This document shows, in pieces, positions 1-8,358 of a DNA stretch of 64,000 nt. The stretch's first letter is position 1. Each line of letters starts with the position of its first letter. The notes under the pieces were generated by a model. That model did not search any database and had not been told where the DNA came from. It was given only the letters and a program-made list of their open reading frames with translations. Source of the DNA: Marinobacter gelidimuriae (GTDB lineage Bacteria > Pseudomonadota > Gammaproteobacteria > Pseudomonadales > Oleiphilaceae); NCBI RefSeq assembly GCF_000372805.1, contig NZ_KB889919.1:1-64000 (forward strand), written 5' to 3'. The position numbers and the translations under genes were made by a program.

Positions 1-298
1 ACTCATCGAAAAAATTGACGCTGCGCAGGTGCTGATAGCGGATAAAGGCTACGACAGCCAGATAATACGTGACAAGGGAGAAGCCCTCGGAATGAGCGTT
101 ATTATTCCCAGAAAGAAAAATTCGATCAAGGGCAACAAGGGACTCGACTGGCATTTGTATAAGCTCAGACACCTGGTCGAGAATGCGTTTGCCAGACTCA
201 AGCACTATCGTGCCGTTGCCACCCGATATGACAAGCTTGCTCGAAATTATGAGAGCATCGTGTCATTGGCTTGCGCATTTCTCTGGCTACCGATGTGA
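1..298 (+). CDS. IS5-family transposase, C-terminal part
   Basis: This is the 3' part of a DDE transposase that moves the insertion sequence by cut-and-paste. The visible frame carries the second catalytic aspartate region (ADKGYD) and the downstream glutamate motif (HLVENAF), so the catalytic core seems undamaged in this part. The frame stays open to the left window edge, and the ATG at 29 is internal rather than a start. In this group the transposase is often split into two overlapping frames joined by frameshifting, which cannot be tested here. The stop lies 15 bases before the presumed terminal repeat. Confidence 0.8.
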   Translation, partial: LIEKIDAAQVLIADKGYDSQIIRDKGEALGMSVIIPRKKNSIKGNKGLDWHLYKLRHLVENAFARLKHYRAVATRYDKLARNYESIVSLACAFLWLPM

Positions 299-313
299 AT
301 TGTCAACAGCCCC
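1..313 (+). mobile_element. IS5-family (IS427-group-like) insertion sequence, right end, cut by window edge
   Basis: The first 298 bases encode the last ~95 residues of a DDE transposase: an ADKGYDS block, then a YKLRHLVENAFARLK block holding the catalytic glutamate, then an ATRYDK motif. This pattern is typical of the IS5 family, IS427 group. The reading frame ends with TGA at 296-298. It is followed by TTGTCAACAGCCCC, which looks like the right terminal inverted repeat, ending at about 313. The next bases are TAG, which fits the TA or CTAG target preference of the group. The left end and the start of the transposase lie outside the window, so completeness cannot be judged. Confidence 0.8.
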
Positions 314-576
314 TAGCGCCCAATCCGTCAACAACGAAAACACCTACGGCGTGCGTGCCAGCTACACTCTGGATAATCTGCGTGTAACTGGTCAGCTTCA
401 GACCCGTAAGAACGTTGCTGACACCTACGGTTTGATGGGCGTTTACACCTTGGGCCAAAACCAGTTCGCACTGTCCTATGAAATGCGCGAAAAAGATGGC
501 ACAGGCAACCCAACTGGTGCCGCAGACTTCTGACGAGCGTACCGTTGCTGCCGTTGGCGCAACCTACTACTTCTAA
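314..576 (+). pseudogene. Outer-membrane porin, 3' fragment, IS-interrupted and frameshifted
   Basis: Directly after the insertion sequence, an open frame reads through short beta-strand-like stretches (YGVRASYTLDN, TYGLMGVYTLG, NQFALSYEMR), as in trimeric gammaproteobacterial porins. The frame stops at TGA 531-533. Shifting by one base at that point restores a natural porin ending, DERTVAAVGATYYF, with the C-terminal aromatic residue needed for outer-membrane assembly and a TAA at 574-576. The gene therefore has two lesions: loss of its 5' part to the insertion sequence and a one-base frameshift near the end. The 5' half may lie beyond the window on the far side of the element. The exact porin type cannot be named. 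Confidence 0.75.
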
Positions 577-599
577 TTCAGCTAATTCGGTAGTATTAA

Positions 600-632
600 A
601 AACCGGTGATCTTCGGATCACCGGTTTTTTTG
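600..632 (+). terminator. Rho-independent terminator of the porin gene
   Basis: A perfect 12-bp stem (AAACCGGTGATC at 600-611 and its complement at 616-627) with a TTCG tetraloop is followed by a run of seven T. It lies 23 bases after the porin stop, as expected for a strongly expressed porin gene. The 197 bases between it and the next gene hold no gene I can support. Confidence 0.9.
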
Positions 633-829
633 CATTTGCGTGAAGTTTGATCAGCGAGCGGGTAACGTATACGGCAACAGTGGAGGTGGTATGCGCTTTA
701 TGACTGGCGTGTCAACGGAACGCTGAACGGGCGCGACCTCAGCCGTTTGCGGGCTGACATGTAACCGGGGGCCACTGACAAGTATCTGCCAGTTTTGGCA
801 TGCATTCACCGAATGGGGCAAGCGCATTG

Positions 830-1756
830 ATGGCACAAGAGCTGGAAATTAAACTGACCCTGCATCCGCAACAGATTCCGCTGGCAGTGGCTTGGCTGCT
901 ACAGCAGGCGGGCGCTAGCAAGGGCGCGTGCAAACGCCTGGTGAATACTTACTACGACACCCCCGGCAACGAACTGAACGGTCAACGCATCGCCCTGCGT
1001 TTACGGCAGGCTGGCGGCCGCATCATTCAAACCCTGAAAACCCAGGGCGAATTTGTCAACGGCGCCCACAAACGCAATGAATGGGAATGGGAAGTGCCCG
1101 GCCCTAACGTGCAGCTGGGCTTGCTGGCAGACACGCCGCTGGCGGACAACGTGAATCTGGCGAGGCTGGCACCGGTGTTCGAAACCAACTTCGAGCGCCA
1201 GGTGATTATGCTCGCAGGCGGCAGCTCGGTGATCGAAGTGGCGGTGGATATCGGCGAGATTATCGCCAACGGGCACAGCCGCGCGCTCTGCGAAGTTGAA
1301 TTCGAACTAAAATCCGGCAATCCTGACAGCCTGTTGATCTGGGCGCAAAAGCTGGCGCAACAGTGCCCGGTGTTTTTAAATTTGGTGAGCAAAGCCGAGC
1401 AGGGTTATTTTCTGGCGGATGAATCAATGGCTACTGCACGTGTTATTGAGAGTGATGATGAGAGTGGCGGTGAGAATGCCGGCGAAAGTGCCGGTGAGGC
1501 AACAGCCTCTTTGAACAGGCTGCTTCAGTATTTGAGTCAAAGCTGGCTAAAACAGCAATCCGTAAACATGAAGAGCCTGAATCTTGGTGCACTGGCGCAA
1601 CTTGCGGCGCGCAGCGACATGGATCAGCCCTGGTCAGAGCTTGTTGAGCAACTGCAAGGCGGCACAAAGGTCAGTGATCTGTTACAGCAGCCGTTGTTAG
1701 GCCAAATTCAGTTGGCCATGCTGCGGCAAATAGCAGACCAGCAGGGCGCCAATTAA
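830..1756 (+). CDS. CYTH-domain protein, probable inorganic triphosphatase (YgiF-like)
   Basis: This 308-residue protein starts MAQELEIKLTL; the ExExK signature (E4, E6, K8) that binds triphosphate and metal in CYTH enzymes is present. Later blocks such as ALRLRQAGGR, KRNEWEWE and CEVEFELKSG are typical metal- and phosphate-binding strands of the tunnel fold. The last ~90 residues are a less conserved helical CHAD-like tail. In E. coli the homologous ygiF lies directly before glnE; here glnE is also the next plus-strand gene, which supports the assignment. The ATG at 830 is preferred over the upstream ATG at 800 because the CYTH motif begins immediately after it. The role is hydrolysis of inorganic triphosphate; the physiological need for it is not well known. 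Confidence 0.85.
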   Translation: MAQELEIKLTLHPQQIPLAVAWLLQQAGASKGACKRLVNTYYDTPGNELNGQRIALRLRQAGGRIIQTLKTQGEFVNGAHKRNEWEWEVPGPNVQLGLLADTPLADNVNLARLAPVFETNFERQVIMLAGGSSVIEVAVDIGEIIANGHSRALCEVEFELKSGNPDSLLIWAQKLAQQCPVFLNLVSKAEQGYFLADESMATARVIESDDESGGENAGESAGEATASLNRLLQYLSQSWLKQQSVNMKSLNLGALAQLAARSDMDQPWSELVEQLQGGTKVSDLLQQPLLGQIQLAMLRQIADQQGAN

Positions 1757-1782
1757 GAACGGAATGGGAAGTCTTAGGTCGC

Positions 1783-2427
1783 TCAGGAATCGGTGCTGTC
1801 ACTTTCCTGGCTGTTACGCCACTTTTCCAGAAACGTCCGGTAGCGCTCCAGGGCTTCTTTGACGACGTCCAAACCTGGAGTGTCACTGGAGCGTACCAGC
1901 ACAATCAGGCCTTTGCCTTTGATCGGTTCTTTGATGGGTGGCTGGCAAATCACTTCGCCATCGTCTATGTAGGCCAGGGCGCTGCCGCCGTGCTGGGGTG
2001 TGTTGATGATAACGATGTGTTCTTTCATTTTGTAAACCCAAAGTCCGCGTAGAATACGTTCCCGGCGATAAAACCGGTATTCGATGAAGTCGCTGATAAT
2101 CAGCGTGAGCACCGTAATGGCGCCTATAAACAGCACTACAATAGTGCTCAGTCGGCCCATCCAGGTTTGCGGCGCATAATCGCCGTAGCCCACGGTAGAC
2201 ACGGTGGTCATGGTAATCCAGACCGATTCGAACAGGGTCAGGTCTTCCACTGTCCAAATCACCAACACCTGGAAGATTAGCAGCCCAATCAACATCGAAA
2301 AAAGTGTTTTCATGCGCTTGCGGATCAACCCGCTCATAGGCAAGTGCGATTGAGAGTTGGATTGAGAGTTGGATTGAGAGTTGGATTGAGAGTGTTCGGC
2401 GTTCAGTGGGCGACGATTGCGTTGCAT
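1783..2427 (-). CDS. Two-TM ion channel protein with potassium-channel selectivity filter
   Basis: The protein has a first membrane helix (about residues 41-59), a pore helix, the potassium selectivity filter TVGYGD at residues 78-83, and a second membrane helix (about 92-112). A cytosolic domain of about 95 residues follows, beginning HIVIINTP, which may be a reduced RCK/TrkA-like regulatory domain. It is probably an inner-membrane potassium channel. An in-frame ATG at 2337 (MSGLIRKRM) is a possible true start. The upstream alternative includes a 12-bp tandem repeat coding for NSQS units. The gene is oriented against its neighbours and separates ygiF-like from glnE. Confidence 0.8.
   Translation of the reverse strand: MQRNRRPLNAEHSQSNSQSNSQSNSQSHLPMSGLIRKRMKTLFSMLIGLLIFQVLVIWTVEDLTLFESVWITMTTVSTVGYGDYAPQTWMGRLSTIVVLFIGAITVLTLIISDFIEYRFYRRERILRGLWVYKMKEHIVIINTPQHGGSALAYIDDGEVICQPPIKEPIKGKGLIVLVRSSDTPGLDVVKEALERYRTFLEKWRNSQESDSTDS
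2348..2394. repeat. 12-bp tandem repeat, about 3.9 copies
   Basis: The unit GATTGAGAGTTG occurs three times in a row at 2348-2383 and a fourth time in shortened form. On the minus strand it encodes repeated Asn-Ser-Gln-Ser in the N-terminal leader of the channel protein. Because the unit is a multiple of three, gain or loss of copies would keep the frame. Confidence 0.9.
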
Positions 2428-2521
2428 CCGGGCGCTGGTGTCCTGTGGGTCTGATTCGTTATACAGTACCTTTAATACGATACTAAACCAAAAATATAAC
2501 AGAGAAACAGAGGTTTGCTTT

Positions 2522-5422
2522 ATGTCTCAGCCTTGGAGCGCACTGCCGCAGGTTTTGGCTGCCGACGTTGCCGGGCGCTGGCCGGGTATTTTCGCAGACG
2601 GCGTGCCTTCCTGGCTCACAGAGTCTGGCGCCATTACCACCGAGTTACTGGCGGCTGCCATTGCCAGCAGTCCTTTTTTGGGCCAAACCCTGGAGCGGCA
2701 ACCCGATGCGGTGCGTGAATTGCTGTCCTCGCGCTGCCTCAGCAAACCCACCACCATCGCCTATCTGCAACAGCGCTGGCAGGAATATCTGGCGCACATT
2801 AGTGACGAGCCGGGCCTGCATCAGGCTTTGCGATGTTTCCGCCGGGAAACCCAGTTTCGTATTATCTGGCGCGATCTTCTGCGCCAGGCCGACTTGGCCG
2901 AAACCATGGCCGCCACCAGCGGCTTCGCCGATATCTGCATCGATGGCGCACTAAGCTGGCTTTACGGCAGCGCTTGCGAGCAGTTTGGCACACCCTGGGG
3001 TATCAGCCCGGTCAGCGGCGAAGAGGCACCGCAAAAAATGGTGGTGCTGGGTATGGGCAAACTGGGCGGGCGCGAACTGAACGTGTCTTCCGATATAGAC
3101 CTGATATTTGCCTTTCCCGGCAAGGGTGAAACCCGCGGCGGGCGGCGGGCGTTAGACAACCAGCAGTTTTTTGTTCGCCTTGGCCAGCGATTGATTCAGG
3201 CGTTAGACCAGATAACCGCTGACGGTTTTGTGTTCCGGGTAGACATGCGCCTGCGGCCCTATGGCCAGAGTGGCGCCCTGGCGCTGAGTTTCGCTGCGCT
3301 GGAAACCTACTATCAAGACCAGGGTCGCGACTGGGAGCGCTATGCCATGGTCAAGGTCCGGGTAGTAGCCGGGGACCAAGAAGCCGGTGTGGTGCTGATG
3401 GAAAGCTTGCGGCCGTTCGTGTATCGCCGCTACGTGGATTTCGGCGCTTTTGAATCCTTGCGCAGTATGAAAGCCATGATTGGCCGCGAAGTGCGCCGCA
3501 AAGGCCTGGAAAACAACATTAAGTTAGGCAGTGGTGGCATCCGCGAAATCGAGTTTGTGGTGCAAGCGTTTCAGCTGATTCGCGGTGGCCGGGACCGGGA
3601 ACTGCAGCAGCGCGAATTACTGCGGGTGCTGAACGAATTTCTGGAGCTGGAACTGCTGCCGCCGCAGGTGATCAGCGAGCTGCGGGCGGCCTACGTATTC
3701 CTGCGCAATCTGGAGCACGCGCTACAGGGCATGGAAGACCAGCAAACCCAGCTACTGCCTGATACCGACCTGGCCTGTGCCCGAGTGGCGCATATTATGG
3801 GTTACAACAGCTGGCCGCTGTGCCAGCAGCAGCTGGACGAGCACCGGGCGCAAGTGGCAACGCACTTCAGTAACATCATTGCCAGTGATGGCGACGACAG
3901 TCCACAGAACAACCTTGATGATGGCTGGCAAGAGCTGTGGTTTTGCGAGATGGACGAGCCGACTGCTCTGGCATGGCTGGTTGAAAAGGGTTTTGAAGCG
4001 CCAGAAGAAACCCTTGCTGCGCTCACCAGCCTGCGCACCAGCCGCACCATCAAATCGCTGCAAACCCAGGGCCGACACCGCCTGCACCAGTTTATGCCCA
4101 TGCTGCTGGCCACCCTGACCGAAGTCGAAAACCCGTCCCATACCTTCGGCCGGGTGCAGCCTTTAATAGAAGCCATACTGCGCCGCACCGCTTACATGGT
4201 GCTGTTACTGGAAAACCCAGGGGCCTGTTCCCAACTGGTGTCCCTGTGCAGTGAAAGCCCCTGGATAGCGCGCGAACTGGCTGACACACCGCTGCTACTG
4301 GACGAGCTTTTAAACGCTGAAAGCTTGTATTACCCACCCGCCAAAGCCGAACTGCAGGACGACTTGCACCAGCAGATGCTGCGCATTTCCTATGACGACC
4401 TGGAAGACCAGATGGAGTCTTTGCGGCATTTCCGCAAAGCCCACACCTTGCGGGTGGCGGCCGCTGAAATGAAAGGTACCCTGGCGCTGATGAACGTCAG
4501 CGATTATCTGACCTGGATTGCCGAAGTGGTGCTGGAACACGTGGTGGATGTCGCTTTTGCCAATCTGGTCAGCCGCCACGGCTATCCGCGGCGAGCCGAT
4601 GGTTCGGTCTGCGATTCGGATTTTGCGGTGATTGGGTATGGCAAGCTAGGCGGTATCGAGCTGGGCTACAGTTCCGATCTGGATCTGGTGTTTGTTCACA
4701 GCGCCGACCCGTTGCAAAGCACCGATGGCGAAAAATCCATCGACAACGCGGTGTTCTACACCCGCCTGGGCCAGCGCATTGTGCATATTCTGAGCACCCA
4801 GACACCCTCCGGCCAGCTTTACGATGTAGACATGCGGCTGCGCCCGTCTGGCAGCTCGGGCCTGTTGGTAACCACTTTGCAGGCCTTTGAAAAATATCAG
4901 CACACCGACGCCTGGACCTGGGAACACCAAGCTCTGGCCCGCGCCCGCGGCATAGCCGGGTGCCCGCGCACTCTGGAAGGCTTTGAACAGATCCGCAAGA
5001 GTACCCTGTGCCAGCACCGCGACCGGCTAGCGCTGCGCAGCGAAGTAGTGGCCATGCGTGAAAAAATGCGCGCCAGCCTGGCCACCCCCGCCAGCCGCCG
5101 AGCCGAGATGTTCCACGCCAAACAGGACCCGGGTGGCATTGTGGATATCGAGTTTCTGGTGCAATACCTGATGCTGGCCTGGAGCGAGGAATACCCCACA
5201 TTAATCCGCTGGCCAGACAACATTCGCCAAATGGAAGCATTAGGTCAGGCCGGCGTATTGCCCGCAAGCGACGTTAAAACACTGCGTGCGGCCTACATTG
5301 CGCTGCGATCCGCCATTCATCGCCGCACCCTGCAAGATTTGAACAGCCATTTGTCCGGCGATGCGTTCATTGCAGAGCGGGATTTTATCCGTTCCATCTG
5401 GCAACGAGTCATGATTGAATAA
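2522..5422 (+). CDS. glnE: Bifunctional glutamine synthetase adenylyltransferase/adenylyl-removing enzyme
   Basis: This 966-residue enzyme adds AMP to, or removes it from, glutamine synthetase and so tunes nitrogen assimilation through PII signalling. It has the expected two nucleotidyltransferase halves. The N-terminal adenylyl-removing half carries GMGKLGGRELNVSSDIDL near residue 177, and the C-terminal transferase half carries GYGKLGGIELGYSSDLDL near residue 704. Each is followed by a helical regulatory bundle, and each half repeats the VDMRLRP motif. Length is close to the E. coli protein (946). The ATG at 2522 is chosen because MSQPWSALPQ begins the conserved part and an AGAGG stretch lies upstream; the longer frame from 2417 is unlikely. 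ilvE follows after 73 bases. Confidence 0.97.
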   Translation: MSQPWSALPQVLAADVAGRWPGIFADGVPSWLTESGAITTELLAAAIASSPFLGQTLERQPDAVRELLSSRCLSKPTTIAYLQQRWQEYLAHISDEPGLHQALRCFRRETQFRIIWRDLLRQADLAETMAATSGFADICIDGALSWLYGSACEQFGTPWGISPVSGEEAPQKMVVLGMGKLGGRELNVSSDIDLIFAFPGKGETRGGRRALDNQQFFVRLGQRLIQALDQITADGFVFRVDMRLRPYGQSGALALSFAALETYYQDQGRDWERYAMVKVRVVAGDQEAGVVLMESLRPFVYRRYVDFGAFESLRSMKAMIGREVRRKGLENNIKLGSGGIREIEFVVQAFQLIRGGRDRELQQRELLRVLNEFLELELLPPQVISELRAAYVFLRNLEHALQGMEDQQTQLLPDTDLACARVAHIMGYNSWPLCQQQLDEHRAQVATHFSNIIASDGDDSPQNNLDDGWQELWFCEMDEPTALAWLVEKGFEAPEETLAALTSLRTSRTIKSLQTQGRHRLHQFMPMLLATLTEVENPSHTFGRVQPLIEAILRRTAYMVLLLENPGACSQLVSLCSESPWIARELADTPLLLDELLNAESLYYPPAKAELQDDLHQQMLRISYDDLEDQMESLRHFRKAHTLRVAAAEMKGTLALMNVSDYLTWIAEVVLEHVVDVAFANLVSRHGYPRRADGSVCDSDFAVIGYGKLGGIELGYSSDLDLVFVHSADPLQSTDGEKSIDNAVFYTRLGQRIVHILSTQTPSGQLYDVDMRLRPSGSSGLLVTTLQAFEKYQHTDAWTWEHQALARARGIAGCPRTLEGFEQIRKSTLCQHRDRLALRSEVVAMREKMRASLATPASRRAEMFHAKQDPGGIVDIEFLVQYLMLAWSEEYPTLIRWPDNIRQMEALGQAGVLPASDVKTLRAAYIALRSAIHRRTLQDLNSHLSGDAFIAERDFIRSIWQRVMIE

Positions 5423-5495
5423 CGGCTAAAACTTTTCCCGGTGATCCTGATAGAATACCGATCCCACAAGAACTGCTTTTCTGGAGCAACCTAGT

Positions 5496-6419
5496 ATGTC
5501 GATGGCTGATCGTGATGGTGTTATTTGGCTGGATGGAGAAATGGTGCCCTGGCGTGAAGCCAAAGTGCATGTACTGACCCACACCCTGCATTATGGTTTG
5601 GGCTGTTTTGAAGGTGTGCGAGCTTACAACACCGCTGAAGGCGCCGCTATTTTCCGTATGAAAGATCACACCGACCGGCTATTCCGTTCAGCTCATATTC
5701 TGAATATGAAAATGCCGTTCAGCAAAGACGAAATCAACGCCGCCCAGCTGTCTGCGGTACGGGACAACAATCTGGACGAAGCCTACCTGCGCCCAATGGT
5801 ATTTTATGGCTCCGAAGGCATGGGCCTGCGTGCCGACAACCTGAAGGTGCACGTAATGGTCGCGGCTTGGAATTGGCCATCGTATATGTCGCCAGAAGCC
5901 AAAGAGCTCGGCATTAAGGTGCGCACTTCGTCTTACACCCGCCACCATGTGAACATCACCATGTGTAAGGCCAAGGCTAACGGCAACTACATTAACTCCA
6001 TGCTGGCGCTGCAAGAAGCCGTATCCAGCGGTTGTGAAGAAGCCCTGATGCTGGATAACGAAGGCTACGTGGCTGAAGGCTCTGGCGAGAACGTCTTTAT
6101 TCTTCGCAACGGCGTGCTGCATACACCGGAACTGAGCTCCTGCCTGGAAGGCATCACCCGCCAGACCATTCTGGACTTCGCCAAAGAGCTGAACATTGAG
6201 GTGAAAGAGCGCCGCATCACCCGCGACGAAGTGTATGTCGCTGAAGAAGCCTTCTTTACCGGCACCGCCGCCGAAGTGCTGCCTATCCGTGAGCTGGACG
6301 GTCGCGCTATTGGTGAAGGTAAACGCGGGCCGGTCACCGAAAAACTGCAGTCTATGTACTTTGATGCGGTAAAGGGCAAGTCGCCTCAGCATCGGGATTG
6401 GTTGACGTTTGTGCGCTAA
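5496..6419 (+). CDS. ilvE: Branched-chain amino acid aminotransferase
   Basis: A 307-residue fold-type IV PLP enzyme that makes the last step of leucine, isoleucine and valine synthesis and the first step of their breakdown, in the cytosol. The N-terminal WLDGEMVPW and HTLHYGLGCFEGVRAY blocks and the phosphate-binding EGSGENVF motif are present. The PLP lysine is probably K160 in the AKANGNYINS motif. GGAGC lies eight bases before the ATG. It follows glnE as in Pseudomonas, and its 3' end lies 11 bases from the convergent acyltransferase gene. Confidence 0.96.
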   Translation: MSMADRDGVIWLDGEMVPWREAKVHVLTHTLHYGLGCFEGVRAYNTAEGAAIFRMKDHTDRLFRSAHILNMKMPFSKDEINAAQLSAVRDNNLDEAYLRPMVFYGSEGMGLRADNLKVHVMVAAWNWPSYMSPEAKELGIKVRTSSYTRHHVNITMCKAKANGNYINSMLALQEAVSSGCEEALMLDNEGYVAEGSGENVFILRNGVLHTPELSSCLEGITRQTILDFAKELNIEVKERRITRDEVYVAEEAFFTGTAAEVLPIRELDGRAIGEGKRGPVTEKLQSMYFDAVKGKSPQHRDWLTFVR

Positions 6420-6430
6420 CGCGTGCCCAC

Positions 6431-7309
6431 TCAGTAAAGCGGCGTCGCTCCGGGCGCCGCTCTGCGAAAACGTTTGTATTCCCACTGATACTGGGCAGGG
6501 TTGTCGGCAATACATTTCTCTACCGAGAGATTAAGTGCCGCCACAGATTCGGCTATATCCCTGGACGCCATGCCCGGTTCGGCTTCCCGAATGACGATTT
6601 TAAAACCTGCTGCCGCTGGCAGGCGTTGGGCATAGGTTACAAGCGGCGTGGCGCCGGTTTTGTGTATGAGCTTGGAGGCTAGTGTCATTGTCATGGTGGG
6701 GATGCCAAAAAAAGGCGCTACCTCTCCGCTCTCTTTGGGCGGAACCTGGTCAGGCAGAATGCCAATAACGCCACCGTCTTTAAGGATGCTGAACAGGCGC
6801 ACAATGCCCCGCCTGTCGGTAGCCACCAGTTCAGAACCATTTCGACTCCTTACGTTTTTTATGTATTTTTCTAGTCCGGCCTGATTGGGTGGGCTGTACA
6901 GTGCAGCCATCTTGTACTTTGAAGCAAAAAACAGCCCCGCTAATTCCCAGTTCCCCAGATGGGGCGCGAGCAACAATAAACCTTGCTTGCTGGCATGGTA
7001 CTTGTTGAGCAGCTCTTCCCCTTCAATTTCCCGGATCAAATCGAGACATTTTTCAGTGCGCCATTCCCACATCAGTGGAATTTCCAGCGCTGTTGCACCG
7101 GTTTCACGGAGGCTGTGCCGGCCAAGGGCTTCCACTTGTTCCTCGTTAAGTTCGGGGTAACAGACACGAAGATTTTTTCTGGTCGTGTCGACAGCGCGGC
7201 CATTCAGTTTCCAAGCTATGCCGCCCAATAATCTGCCCAGACCCTGTGCATTCTTGAGGTCTAATAGGGATATCATCCAAAACAACAGTTTTATGAACTT
7301 GCCGGACAC
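6431..7309 (-). CDS. Lipid A biosynthesis acyltransferase (LpxL/HtrB family)
   Basis: This 292-residue inner-membrane protein should transfer a secondary acyl chain from acyl-ACP onto Kdo2-lipid A. It has an N-terminal membrane anchor (about residues 5-20), the catalytic HX4E motif HLGNWE at residues 117-122, and the downstream PDQVP and FFGIPTMT blocks of the family. It is clearly different from the second acyltransferase at 16 kb and its decayed paralogue at 22 kb, so it probably adds a different chain. The gene opens the LPS locus and is divergent from the ELM1 operon, with 152 bases between them that should hold both promoters. Whether it is LpxL or LpxM in function cannot be told from the sequence. 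Confidence 0.9.
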   Translation of the reverse strand: MSGKFIKLLFWMISLLDLKNAQGLGRLLGGIAWKLNGRAVDTTRKNLRVCYPELNEEQVEALGRHSLRETGATALEIPLMWEWRTEKCLDLIREIEGEELLNKYHASKQGLLLLAPHLGNWELAGLFFASKYKMAALYSPPNQAGLEKYIKNVRSRNGSELVATDRRGIVRLFSILKDGGVIGILPDQVPPKESGEVAPFFGIPTMTMTLASKLIHKTGATPLVTYAQRLPAAAGFKIVIREAEPGMASRDIAESVAALNLSVEKCIADNPAQYQWEYKRFRRAAPGATPLY

Positions 7310-7461
7310 AGGGCACCCACTCAGGAATTAGCAAAGTGGGAAAATACCACTGGTACAAAAGGTAAACAAGTTCGGGGCTCATGATTGATTACGGCGGGCA
7401 CCGGTATCATAAGCATGTATAAATGCTACCATAAAGGTCTTTACGCCCGCGTACCATTGAG

Positions 7462-8358
7462 GTGAGCGACGACTTGACACGTATCCTGATTATTAGCGAC
7501 GGCAAGGCCGGACACTTGAACCAATCTCTCGGGCTCGCTGAAGCCTTGGCCAAGCAGCGTCCGGGGGTGGAAATCGAGCAAATGTTGCCGTTCTCGCGTT
7601 TGCAGGTGCTGTTCGGTTTACTTTTTGGGCGCTGTCAGTTTCTTGAAAACAAACCGGATCTGGTGATTGGTGCCGGGCACGGAACACATCTGACGCTGCT
7701 AACGCTGAAACGATGCTGGCACCTGCCGGTTATGTTGTTGATGAAGCCGTCCATTCCCATGCAATTCTTCGATCTCTGTCTGATTCCGGAACACGATCAA
7801 CCACCGAAACGCGCCAATGTTATTGTGACTCGTGGTGCTCTGAACCGTGTCCGGCCTGCCACGAAGCAGGCGGGAACCGGTATCATTTTAATTGGGGGTC
7901 CGTCGAAAAATAGCGATTGGGATAAGGCGCGCTTGATACGGCAGTTGGAGGCGTTGGTCAGGAGTGACCCTCGTTCCTGGTTGATGACGACCTCAAGACG
8001 TACGCCGGCTTCAACCGTTGAAGCATTGGGGCACATTAACGGGATTGAGCTATTCCCGGTGGAAGAAACCGACGCGGGCTGGCTGCCTGAGATGCTGGCA
8101 TCGGCGGAACATTGCTGGGTGACTGAAGACAGTGTGTCGATGATCTATGAAGCTTTGAGCGCAGGCTGTTCAGTAGGTGTGTTTGAAGTGCCGTGGCGCA
8201 GTGAAGGGCGATTACCTAAAGGGGTTAACAAACTGAAAAAGCAAGGTTTCCTGACGCCTTTTGAACGCTGGCCTGGCAAGCCGCTGCCTCCTCTGGATCA
8301 CAGGTTCAACGAGGCTGAGCGGTGTGCAAAAAAGATAATTGAGAGAGGGTTGCTATGA
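7462..8358 (+). CDS. ELM1-family protein (Mito_fiss_Elm1), copy 1, probable LPS-related
   Basis: A 298-residue protein of the family named after plant ELM1. It has the [11 protein letters not shown] start block, [10 protein letters not shown], a LMKPSIP stretch, IGGPSKN, TTSRRTP and [15 protein letters not shown]. The last resembles the nucleotide-sugar-binding side of GT-B glycosyltransferases, so a transferase role in LPS core assembly is an inference. The biochemical function of bacterial members is not established. The start is GTG at 7462, with no strong ribosome site. It is the first gene of a tight six-gene operon and overlaps the next gene by four bases (ATGA). Two further members occur at 12.6 and 20.8 kb. 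Confidence 0.85.
   Translation: MSDDLTRILIISDGKAGHLNQSLGLAEALAKQRPGVEIEQMLPFSRLQVLFGLLFGRCQFLENKPDLVIGAGHGTHLTLLTLKRCWHLPVMLLMKPSIPMQFFDLCLIPEHDQPPKRANVIVTRGALNRVRPATKQAGTGIILIGGPSKNSDWDKARLIRQLEALVRSDPRSWLMTTSRRTPASTVEALGHINGIELFPVEETDAGWLPEMLASAEHCWVTEDSVSMIYEALSAGCSVGVFEVPWRSEGRLPKGVNKLKKQGFLTPFERWPGKPLPPLDHRFNEAERCAKKIIERGLL

Noticed and set aside
183-533. 116-codon frame across the IS end and porin fragment
   Set aside because: It joins non-coding IS end with porin sequence; only the part after 313 is real porin reading frame.
660-799. Small gene between the porin terminator and the CYTH gene
   Set aside because: A short frame with GGAGGTGGT before an ATG gives only 11 codons, and other frames have no start; nothing supports a product.
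7310-7461. JUMPstart/ops element before the sugar operon
   Set aside because: The GGCGGTAGCGT-type ops core is not present in the 152-base spacer.
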